Source: Antedon bifida
Taxonomy: Eukaryota; Echinodermata; Crinoidea; Comatulida; Antedonidae
NCBI GenBank assembly: GCA_963402885.1
Contig: OY727100.1
Location: forward strand, 9,331,395-9,395,394
Length of the DNA: 64,000 bases
Reading direction: 5' to 3'
The position numbers and the translations under genes were made by a program. The notes beneath the pieces are model-generated. The model did not search any database. It saw only the letters and a list, made by a program, of their open reading frames with translations, and was not told the DNA's origin. Shown piece after piece: positions 1 through 10,957 of this stretch (position 1 is the stretch's first letter; each line of letters starts with the position of its first letter).

Positions 1-491
1 GGCAGGTAGGAAGCAGTCGCATGACCATTAACATCGTGGTCAATTGGTCAAGTAATTTCATCCAGACCAGGTGCTTTTTGTTGTTTTTTTCCGTACCTGG
101 CAGGTATTTGGGAATGTACAGGTGAGAATCGTTAAGATTCTTGTGGATTGTCCGCGTTACCTGTATCAGACACGTTTCTTGTCATATCAAACACGTTTTA
201 ATTCTTGTTATCTTTTTTAAATAATGTTTAGTGTCGTGTCACATGATCTTCTCACGTGTCAGTAAAACAAGAGGAATTTTAACATTTAATTGTTTATTTT
301 TCCAGCCTATCCCAATTAAAATACATTCCATTTTAATTAATTTTTGTATTAGTACAGTAGTTTATAAAATCGTTAGCTCCTAATCCTCCTAAACCTTTGC
401 ATGATTTATTTCATATTTTAATAATTCTAATACACAAAATCTTAATCTCTATTTCGTAAATGCTAGTCATCCTAGACATGGCGAATCTCAC

Positions 492-589
492 CTGTGCTCG
501 CCATTCTGTGCACTTTTGAGCAAATCTGTGTATAGTGTGTGAGAAGTTTGCTTTCTCTCTGAATTTTTGCCATGTTGTGATCAGTCTTT
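492..589 (-). CDS. Candidate internal exon of an unidentified minus-strand gene
   Basis: On the minus strand, an acceptor preceded by a pyrimidine tract (ctctctccctag) opens a 98-nt stretch, which closes at a strong donor (gagcacag then gtgagatt). Entered with two bases of a split codon, it reads 32 codons without a stop and leaves in phase 0. The peptide is rich in Trp, Arg, Lys, Phe and His (it includes TTWQKFREKANFSHT and ends KCTEWRAQ), so it looks coding and probably helical. I do not recognise the family. Nothing else of this gene is identifiable in the window; following exons would lie at or before position 480 or outside. Chance splice-like signals in AT-rich DNA remain possible. Confidence 0.42.
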
Positions 590-3500
590 CTAGGGAGAGA
601 GATGATGAGTTGTACAGCATACAGAACAGAATACAACTACCAAATTTTGATGTAAAATGTATGTTTGTTTCTATAATCTTTGATTAGCATAAAACAGATG
701 TTACCCCTCACATCCATAGTTCATAATGCAAGTAGAAGAAATCAGATTTAGCGAATGCTACTTAGTCACATCATCTAAAACCCATTTTTCATGGGCTTCA
801 CTTAAATATCACTAAATACAAATACAGACAACAGTGGCTCTGTTTAATAGAGAACTTAATAAATATATTAATAGATTAATAGTTAATAAAATGAGTAAGG
901 GAAGGAAGACACATATTAGACACAAGTATGTGAGTTAGTCACACTTTTCAGACAATCACTGAGCCATTTCAATTCTCACCCTGCTCTAATTAAATTAAAT
1001 TGATTGATCGATTCTCAGTACTTCTAATTATTCCATGAGTATCTTTGTCTTTGCCCGAGGCAATCATTTTGGGGTTGGTAATAAGCCTTAGCCTACAAGT
1101 CAATTTGACATGGGATTATATGAATTATCTTGCTCAGTTTTGTGGTCATTCATCCCAAAATGTAAATATTGTTTTATGTCATGCTAGCAAAAGTAGTCCT
1201 ACAGTACATGTTCTGTTTAACTTGTTTCTATTCAAACGAGCGGATCCCAGATTTTTTAATAGGAGGAGGGAGGTCCAAACACAAGCCACACATGGGGACA
1301 AAGCGAATTTAGGTAACTGACATCCCTAGATGGTCAGAAAGTGTACTCTCCCACATATAATTCATGTATGGCACCTCTAGTTGGCTATACACTCCCATGC
1401 ATTGCACAGCAATCGGCAAAACAATCAAACTTTTTCACTATTTGCTTACAGGCTTATTGTGTCTTGTGTAAAAGTTCTAAAAAGTAAAAAGTAAGGTATC
1501 TAATTTCCCATTGTGATTGTAAAATTTGCTTATGGCATTGTGTTAAATTAAATTGGTTAACAATGAAAAGATAAATTTTAACAAAGCTAAACATACCTGT
1601 AAAATGGTATGTTGCTGATTGTGTTGCACCTTGAGGGGTTATCATACAAATGTGGCATCTTTTTTATCTTTCATCAGATGAAAGAAGTAGCTGATGTAAT
1701 AGGCAATGCATTAAACTTTTTTCCATGTAAAGTATTTCCAGTAGACTACTGTACTGTTTTCAGACCAAAGTCACTAGTTCAAATCATGCAATAATCAATA
1801 CCTTATGTAACACAACTTTAATTCTCATTCTTAACAGATAAAATACTATATTATATATATACATAAAACAATATTTTCATTGAACTCCAATATCTGTGTC
1901 GGTCAAACACAAGGCTTTTAATTCACCTGTGCTACAGAGATGTCAAACCCAGTAGCAATGTCAAACCCAGAGGCACAGTGTACACTCCACAGGAGTAAGA
2001 ATTCACCCTTCGGAAGTAAATAGGTCCTATTGGACCAATAGATAAAATAAACCCACAGGCTATATACTTTCAGCACTCGAGCCCTGAGGCAATTCGAATG
2101 GCCTTTTTCAAAATTGTTACAAATTTCTAAATTCAACATTTTGATGTGTGACCTTTGGTTTTGCCCGAGGGTGGACAATTTTAGCCCGAAAGCTGGTTAG
2201 AGAGTAGGATAAGAAGTGACCAATTAAGTAGGACCAAAAGTATACCTATTTTAATAATTTGTACATGACATCTGGTATGAACAGTTGTACTGAACAATCA
2301 AAGCGGACACAAAACAAGTGAATCATGTTGGGCATATACAATTTAAGCATTTTTCTGGGTAGTAGAGATATAAAACAGCTCTCTTCTGCTTATTGTTGAA
2401 CAATGCACGTCCAAGATAAAACATTACTTATTCTATTTAATAATAATTTGATTTTAATCTAATCTGCTTTGAAAGATGTACTATGTCATAGACCTATCAT
2501 TAATTGTATTAGTAATGTTATCTGATGCACTTATGTTAAACATGCATCAAAATTATGTACATTATGTTCAGTAAATGTCTGTTCTATTATTACAATATAA
2601 ACCAGACATAACCTTTTAATAGATATAAAAAAAAATATGGTAGTGTATTAAATGAACCAATAGTTTTTGATTGCATTGTGAAAGCAGTGGAGGAGGCATA
2701 CCAGATAAATATTAAAGTCAAAATTAGAGCCCTTTTAAGTATATAGTAATGTATTTTTAAATATAAATATGTTTAAAAACAAGCCCTAAACACCATTGAC
2801 ACAAAATGTTTTCACATTGTTTTTAAAGTATATAAAAGATTTAGGTGTCCTGATTTAGAAGATTAATGCAGTGGAACCCCTATTGATACATCCGGGACTC
2901 AACAAATTGTCTCCTAAATAGAGGTTAAAAGATATGTTCACCACCTCATAATGCATTGTTATCCAAATCTGGGGCTAACTACCGTATTGTATCTAATAAA
3001 TGCCTCAGGGCGTTGCATTTTTTCAAAAGGGGCCGTTTAGTGGAGGTGAATTTTAACACCCGAAATTACCTAAACAAGCTGCTTTAAACAGTTAATAAGT
3101 TCGTTATTTGTTAAAAAATAAGTTAATGTGCAAGCTATATCTAAGCCTGATCCATTTTGCTAGTTATTTGAACAGCAATATAAGTCCATTGTGCTCGGAA
3201 ATGAAGTGAAATATCTTTGAGTTCTTGGGGTAAATTTCTGATCAAGCAGGGTGGCTTGTCAAAAACAATAGGGAATCTTAGTGTAGACCATTTTCTGTCA
3301 GGTGAAATATTATCCGCTATTATGGCAATGGTCCGTGCACATGTTTATCGTAATACTCTATTGTAATATATTAGTGGAAATTATCCCCGCAACGGACTAT
3401 ACCATTTTCTTAAAAACGATCTTAAAAACTGTTTCAAAAACTCAGAGTGACTGCTCTGTTTTCTGTAGTACCAATTTGACCTAAACAGCAGACATAACCT

Positions 3501-5138
3501 CAACTCAGTCGCACTCTAACAAACTGTATTGTACAGTAGGTAATAATGGCATCAAATGGAATGGAACTGCAGTTTATAGTAAAAATTAAGTGACCTTTGA
3601 TATACTACAATAACCAGGTTTAAAGAAAACCGTTCTTTCTGATATTTTCCCATATAAACAGGCCTCAGTAGCCACATGTGATCATAGAATACAGATGTAT
3701 GTGTGTACAAGATGGATATGATATCATTTACAGCAACAATCAGTGCAGTAAAATATAATCAACTAATAATTTAATCCCTTTAGATATACATTTAGACATG
3801 TACTTAGACATAGGAAATTAAAGTTAAGTACCGTTGTAGTCAATGATGTAATAATTATTATTAGTGTATACTCATAGTACCTTACTCATTAGGTGCTTGT
3901 TGGTTACACAATAAGTAAACCCAGACGACGTCAAACCTACTGTGATAACATATACACAGAGCTAGGATATCATCCCTTTCATTTCACTTCAATTTCCTAA
4001 TTGTTCATTTTAAATTGGTATCTAATATGCAGTTGGTTTAGGTCTGAAACGTAGAAGCCTGGTTCAATGATGGTTCAAGAATTTCCCTGGCAGAGGAATT
4101 ATATGCCCGACAGGGGTGGGGGAGAGACTGTTAGTATTCATACCCGGCAAAACCATGCCTACTACCATACAATATTGTCAACTTTATGATAGCACATACA
4201 ATTAAGTACTTTTTCTCAATCGTTTTTTACTCTACTCTGACGTAATTGGACCCCTCAATGGATTGAGAATACACACATGCAAAACAAGAATTACTTTCAG
4301 ATCATCTGACCAATTATACTGTATTAGGCTAAATTGTACAACACTAGAGAACAGGAACATTCACAAAACCGAATTATCCGGGAACATTCCCAAAACCATA
4401 GGATTGTGGGATATGAGATAGATATAGAGAGGCTATTGAATATTACATCTTGTATAACATGTTTATTTCAAATAATACTAGTTTTTTAATACTAAACATA
4501 AAGTATGATGTCATGATCTCGAACTTAAAAACCCAAACCAGTGAGTCATATTTTCAATATTTTAACATAAAGATGTATGGTCATTGTTAAGTCTGATTAT
4601 AACAATGATTAAACATTGATTAACATGTGACTTGACCAATCACATCAAGGTCGCATATGATTCAAAGGTCAAACATGACTCAATCAATGCCTAACAAGAC
4701 TACTTATTTCCCATAATTAACAAACATTTATTAACGACTAATTAAAACATTTTCATTCGTTAATTTCCTTTATAATTGGAATTGGAGAATACTGGATGTT
4801 ACTATGTGGGAAAGACTGGAGTCTGTGTTTTTTAATTATCTTGTGATTTTTGACAAAACAAAAAATTAACTAATTTAAATTGTTCTTGTTTGTAAAGGAT
4901 ATAACAAAATATCTATAGCTTAATGCAATGCGAGTACTTTTAAGGTGGGTGATGTAACGTTTTACTACCAGTTAGAATGTTTTAGAAGATGCTTTGTACC
5001 AATCAAGGCCAACAATTTTAAAATATCTTCTAGCCCCAAATTTGGGACCGAATAATTTGGTTCAAGCCAATTGAAACAAAATTTGATCAGCACAGCGCCG
5101 CATTCAATGTGTGCCATTTGCTATATGGCCATACTGAG
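590..5138. other. Non-coding stretch, no gene recognised
   Basis: AT-rich sequence with stops in all frames. The longest ORFs (91 codons at 1,045 plus, 86 codons at 1,918 minus) have no recognisable domain and no convincing splice context. Around 2,975-3,045 there is a short 'ctaataaatgcctc' motif like one near 21,850, probably the end of a dispersed element. Nothing else can be supported. Confidence 0.6.
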
Positions 5139-5426
5139 TTAAGCAAGCTTTGACCCAGATGGATGGATGGATGGGAGAACGTGTGAATATCTAGTGCTAT
5201 ATAAACCAGACAGTAATGGTATAATGAGGGTATCAGATTTGAGCCTGTCTGTGCCACATTTTATCCAAGATGCTTTACTTCCATTGCCTCGTCCTTCGGA
5301 TGGGATGTAAAGTCGTTGGTTCGATGTACACACACATGTTAAAGAACTTGATACACTATTTGAAAAGAGCAGAGGACCTCCCTGTGTGATTATATGGGTA
5401 GGCGCTGCACTGCTGGCTGCAAACAT
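5139..5426. repeat. SINE-like interspersed repeat
   Basis: Higher-GC block containing 'cttcggatgggatgtaaa', a 'gttaaagaact' motif and 'gaaaagagcagagga' near its end, in the order seen in widespread invertebrate SINE tails (from memory, not searched). A second copy with the same 'cctgtctgtgcca' start lies at about 25,790-26,110. A short tetranucleotide run (gatggatggatggatgg) sits at 5,158-5,174. The 95-codon minus-strand ORF here is a by-product of the repeat. Confidence 0.5.
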
Positions 5427-6190
5427 CTTTTCAATTTAATATTGACATTTCTGATACTATAAATTTATTAATAATAACTACACATGTGTATTTTAATATA
5501 GCAGAACACACAATACTTTTAACATTCATGTTCCTTTCCTAGGTCAGGTCATAGCAAATCAAACATAATCAAATTAGTATTAAGTTTCATAAATAGTTTC
5601 CTTGCAGTTCAGCATAATTAGATTTTATTCAATGGTCCTTGTTAATAATATGAATTATTGGTTTGCAAGAAGCCAAATCTCTTTTTCTCTCACACGGTGG
5701 CCAAACCGCGGCTACTTACAATGTTCACTGTGTTTTACAGTGTCTTAGTTAATCAGAAAACCTCGTTTTTTACGCAAGTACACTTTTCAACTATTGGCCA
5801 CAATTGGTTACAAAATCTCAAAAGTTCATAAACCATGTTGTTTTGTCTTAATACATTTATTATTTTTTATGTGGATGGCAAATGTTTTAGAAGTGAATTA
5901 TACCTAAACCAAAGAAAAGTTATAGTCCTGTATGTAATTTTAATTGGTAGAAAACCATAATTTATGATTATTGAAAGTGAATGAACTAGTTAATAGTTTA
6001 TTAGATTTTACTTCAAGGCTGTACACATAAACATGTTATATAGTTTAAAATCGTGTAGTAAAAGTATTGTTGTACTCTCCCAAAAAAAAAAAATAATTTT
6101 AGTGTACTTGTGTAGTACTTCCAAAACACTAGTACATGTGCTCGTAAAAATTACTGTTAATAATACAATCAGTATCAATGCAATGTAATT

Positions 6191-6316
6191 AGTTATCCGC
6201 TTGGTATACCAAGCGGATAACTCCTTGTTATTGTATGGGATCAATAGTTTTTTAGTTATCCGCTTGGTATACCAAGCGGATAACTCCTTGTAATTGTATG
6301 AGATCAATATTTTTTT
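6191..6316. repeat. Two tandem 63-bp units, each with a perfect 32-bp palindrome
   Basis: The segments 6,191-6,222 and 6,254-6,285 are identical 32-bp perfect palindromes (arm agttatccgcttggta, no loop). Each is followed by about 31 bp of near-identical spacer (ccttgtwattgtatgrgatc). They directly abut the 1.53-kb tandem element, whose units end in the related 'gcggataact', so they may be fused terminal inverted repeats of that element. Confidence 0.85.
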
Positions 6317-7840
6317 TCTGTATTATTCTTCTTTCCTTCCTTCCTTTTTGTGAGTCGTGTTCCTCTAAAATGTGTAAACATAACATTTCATAACTTTGAC
6401 AACATATGGGCATTTACGTGAAGTTGTGCACCTCCTATTTTTGAATGACGTCATAGTTGCGCAACGTGACTTATGCGCAATTTTATGAATTTCAATGATT
6501 GATCATAGATTAAAAACCAAAAGTCATTTAGTATTGACACTTTGACAAAATTTAAGTCATATCAGGGGCAAACTTTCTACGGATTAAAAATGGCATGTTT
6601 GACAAGAAGTTACGCGCGCACGCGCATTTAAAATTTCAAAATGCGCAAAATTAATTTCTAATCAACTTTTTACGCGTTTCTTGTCATTTTGAGCATGTCA
6701 AAAATTCCCACGGGTGCGCAATTTTTTATGCGCGCGGTGCGCACATAGCGTTAAAAACATATTTTTTTCTCTTGAATTATATTTTTCAAGCCTTTCCCAG
6801 TAATTTTGAAAACAATTTAGACCTTTTCCAGTTTAAATAACGCCATACGAACACGTTGAATTAGACAATTCGTGCGCGTTTTTTATGAAAAAGCTTAAAA
6901 AATCGTCAAAATTATGTCTTTTTTTAAACAGTCATAGTTTCTAAAGTAAACCGTTAACCGTTTATTTTTATTACAAAATCTAGAAGTTGATGAGTTGTAG
7001 ATATCGGATCATGCATCAATAAGGCTAAAAAAACATTGTGACGTCATCGTATGGCCACACGAATGTAAAATATAGGATTTTTGTCTCTTTCGTTATTGCT
7101 CATCACATTCAATGGAGCGCATCGCGCTTATCTGTATTCCTTTTTCTCCTACATTTATATATTGTGTAGGTCAATCAACTTTCTTTAGCATGAGATAAAA
7201 ATATTTTAATTTTTATGACGTCATCATGCCTAAAAATTTTAATTACGTGGGTCATTAATTTCATCTTTACAGTAAATTTTAATCTGTAATAGCTCGTAAG
7301 AATAAAATGTGATAATCACGATTAAAACGTTTTCTGGAAGCTATTGGATTGTAGATACGAATTCATGTAAACATTTTGCCAATCGGATGTTGTGACGTCA
7401 TCATATGGCCAGTTGAATAAAAAAAGTCGTATTTTCATATTTTGCGTAATAGTTCATCACATTTAAAAGGGTGCGCATCTATATTTTACGTATTCAAATT
7501 TCTTCTACACGTTAATATGTTGTTCCTGAGATAATTTCCTTCTGAAATTGCTATCTAAGTGTTTCATTTTGATACCGTCGCCATGTTAAAAATTGGAATA
7601 AATGGCGGGTCCCGTAATTTCACCTATTCTACACTGTATGTAATATGTATACAGCTTATACTGTTTGCATGTATATACTATATGACACAAAATTCAGCAC
7701 TAACAGCATGTCATATTCTTCAGTTCTTGTCATAATGCCATAATCTTTATCTGTGTGCAATATTCCAACGTATGACGTGCACGTGGCGTTTGTCGTGGTG
7801 CGGATAACTAACTCGTCAAAGTGACGAGTTTCATGTCTAG
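6315..7840. mobile_element. 1.53-kb repeated element, copy 1 (probably non-autonomous)
   Basis: Copy 1 of two nearly identical head-to-tail units. It starts 'tttctgtattattctt' and ends with a small dyad, aactcgtca-aag-tgacgagtt, then 'tcatgtctag'. It has no meaningful ORF. It carries four perfect TGACGTCA palindromes (6,446, 7,039, 7,216, 7,393); the last three are exactly 177 bp apart and the surrounding sequence shows weak sub-repeats, clearest at 354 bp. CpG-bearing words such as 'gcgcgcacgcgc' stand out from the AT-rich surroundings. The terminal 'gcggataact' matches an arm of the palindrome to its left, suggesting a TIR element without a transposase gene. The family is not identified. 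Confidence 0.65.
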
Positions 7841-9374
7841 TTTCTGTATTATTCTTGGATCCTTCCTTCCTTTTTGTGAGTCGCGTTTCTCTAAAATGTG
7901 TAAACATAACATTTCATAACTTTGACAACATATGGGCATTTACGTGAAGTTGTGCACCTCCTATTTTTGAATGACGTCATAGTTGCGCAACGTGACTTAC
8001 GCGCAATTATATGAATTTCAATGATTGATTATAGATTAAAAACCAAAAGTCATTTAGTATTGACACTTTGACAAAATTTAAGTCATATCAGGGGCAAACT
8101 TTCTACGGATTAAAAATGGCATGTTTCACAAGAAGTTACGCGCGCACGCGCATTTAAAATTTCAAAATGCGCAAAATTAATTTCTAATCAACTTTTTATG
8201 CGTTTCTTGTCATTTTGAGCATGTCAAAAATTCCCACGGGCGCGCAATTTTTTACGCACGCGGTGCGCACGTAGCGTTAAAAACATATTTTTTTCTCTTG
8301 AATTATATTTTTCAAGTCTTTCCTAGTAATTTTGAAAACAATTTAGACCTTTTCCAGTTTAAATAACGCCATACGAACACGTTGAATTAGACAATTCGTG
8401 CGCGTTTTTTATGAAAAAGCTTAAAAAATCGTCAAAATTATGTCTTTTTTTAAACAGTCATAGTTTCTAAAGTAAACCGTGAACCGTTTATTTTTATTAC
8501 AAAATCTAGAAGTTGATGAGTTGTAGATATCGGATCATGCATCGATAAGGCTAAAAAAACATTGTGACGTCATCGTATGGCCACACGAATGTAAAATATA
8601 GGATTTTTGTCTCTTTCGTTATTGCTCATCACATTCAATGGAGCGCATCACGCTTATCTGTATTCCTTTTTCTCCTAAATTTATATATTGTGTAGGTCAA
8701 TCAACTTTCTTTAGCATGAGATAAAAATATTTTAATTTTTATGACGTCATCATGCCTAAAAATTTTAATTACGTGGGTCATTAATTTCATCTTTACAGTA
8801 AATTTTAATCTGTAATAGCTCGTAAGAATAAAATGTGATAATCACGATTAAAATGTTTTCTGGAAGCTATTGGATTGTAGATACGAATTCATGTAAACAT
8901 TTTGCCAATCGGATGTTGTGACGTCATCATATGGCCAGTTGAATAAAAAAAGTTGTATTTTCATATTTTGCGTAATAGTTCATCACATTTAAAAGGGTGC
9001 GCATCTATATTTTACGTATTCAAATTTCTTCTACACGTTAATATGTTGTTCCTGAGATAATTTCCTCCAGAAATTGCTATTTAAGTGTTTCATTTTGATA
9101 CCGTCGCCATGTTAAAAATTGGAATAAATGGCGGGTCCCGTAATTTCACCTATTCTACACTGTATGTAATATGTATACAGATTATACTCTTTGCATGTAT
9201 ATACTATATGACACAAATTGACAGAATTCAGCACTAACAGCATATCATATTCTTCAGTTCTTGTCATAATGCCATAATCTTTATCTGTGTGCAATATTCC
9301 AACGTATGACGTGCACGTGGCGTTTGTCGTTGTGCGGATAACTAACTCGTCAAAGTTACGAGTTTCATGTCTAG
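7841..9374. mobile_element. 1.53-kb repeated element, copy 2
   Basis: Second tandem copy, differing from copy 1 by scattered substitutions and a few small indels. One change breaks the terminal dyad (aactcgtca-aag-ttacgagtt). The same four TGACGTCA sites are present. The period from copy 1 is 1,526 bp. The close match suggests a recent tandem duplication, or an insertion of one copy next to another. Confidence 0.65.
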
Positions 9375-9489
9375 TTGTATTTCACGTTTTAGATAAAAAC
9401 TGGTGTTTTTGTGAGAATCACTATTGGTAAAAAATCCAAATATTTTAGTTTTACCTTAGAGATTTGACACTTTTTTCACTTGATTATCA

Positions 9490-9690
9490 GTGCTGTATCT
9501 TACGACAATATTTCCTAAGTATTTTAAGAAAATGTTGTATAATAAATACAACATCTCGTGTGTTTCACATTTGGTGAAGGGTTAGCTTATTGTCTATGAT
9601 TCCAAGAGGATGTGAAAAACATGTGGTGCAGATACAGAATTTTCCTATCATACTTCAGAAATCTAGAGAATTTGGTTTTTGTTTGTTTTG
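9490..9690 (+). repeat. Dispersed repeat, copy 1 (partner near 41,270)
   Basis: Shares an ordered set of words with 41,270-41,450 in the same orientation: 'acaatattt', an interrupted 'aagtat' segment, 'caacatctc'-like then 'tcacat', and near the end 'cctaycatact' followed by 'gaaatctagaga'. Old diverged copies of an unidentified family. Confidence 0.4.
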
Positions 9691-10882
9691 TTTTTTTGAG
9701 TGAGGGGCTTTACTTTTGGCTATTAACTAAACATGAAATGCTATACTATATTTTATCATATACATATTATATTATATTAATAAACCAAATTCAATACTAT
9801 ACACATACATTAAGGCATAGGATAGCATACATCCAATTTCTGCGCGCATATTTTGGCGTAATTAAATGTTTGAGTTTTCACAGATCTAATTTTTCCAGTT
9901 TGAATCTATGGCTGTTGCCATGACAAACAAAGCATGGAACAAAGTTTTTTATGATAAATGGTCATAGAATGATAAAAGCATTAATGACCTTTGTAAAACC
10001 TTATTAAAATGAGTAAACTGATATTAATATATAATTCTAGTAATAAAAAAAATGAGTGACATTTTTTCATGTAAATGTTTGATAGTATGAATCAACCAAC
10101 TGATACCATAAAGTACATTCTACCTCTGCACTATTTCTATAAATACAATTTTGAACTGTAGTTAAATATTAAGGTGCTTATTTTTTTGGCGAAATATTTT
10201 CTCCTAAATTAAAAAATATATATACATTCTTTTTTGTCACAAAACGAGAAAAAGCAAAAGCACATTTTATTCTGGTTTTCTATGTTTAAAATAGTACAGT
10301 ATTCATTTAAACCATATCAATCACACTTATAATGAGAATTTATTCTGTTACATATAAATAACATTTTAATAGCATTTTTAGTGATGTATTTTTATTGCTT
10401 ACATTTTTGTCACTTTTATTAGTTATAAGTGTTAACGATCTGATTTATATTATTCTGGTGATCCTATCATATATATCAGATATTCATATTTAAATTTTAC
10501 AAATCTGCTATTTGTACTGACCTTAAAGTTTTATCTAGGTTATTCTCTCCCCTCAAGGGAAATATTAAGCATGGACACAAACTAGACAACAGAAATAAGA
10601 ATCAAGATTGTAAGCACTTTTATAATCATTAAAAATTAGATAAAATATATATTTAAACCATACAAAAGGGTAGCATTTTTTACCAGGAATTTTGTTTCCA
10701 TGGATACCATAAATCATTGGCATAAGCAATTGATATTTATGTGACCCATAACATGTAAACAGGTCACAGTTACTTATGTAAAAGTCTTACAAATCAAGCC
10801 TTCATATCCGACTATTTCTACATTTTTATTTTATGAGGTTTCCTTCACTGGTTTTTTACGAGCCTGTTCAAAACCCTGTCAG

Positions 10883-10957
10883 TTGTCTGCCCATCCAAGA
10901 CAGAGACGTTTTGTCGCCAGGCTAGAACAACACATGTTCTTTAGGCCATTTGTACAT
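10883..10957 (+). CDS. Weak candidate exon, unidentified
   Basis: A 75-nt stretch between an acceptor (ccctgtcag) and a strong donor (acat then gtaagaac). It is open in phase 0 for 25 codons, has higher GC than its surroundings and encodes an Arg/Phe/His-rich peptide (includes RQRRFVARLEQHMFF). The frame stays open 39 codons past the donor. No family recognised, and no flanking exon in compatible phase was found, so it may be chance. Confidence 0.22.

Noticed and set aside
104-121. 18-nt candidate microexon between 'tggcag' and 'gtgagaat'
   Set aside because: No neighbouring exon to fix phase or gene; too little sequence at the window edge.
5139-5426. 95-codon minus-strand ORF
   Set aside because: Lies inside a SINE-like repeat; frame not maintained in the other copy at 25.8 kb.
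9612-9923. 103-codon ORF with hydrophobic, Tyr-rich product
   Set aside because: AT-rich low-complexity codons, no domain, no splice or promoter context.
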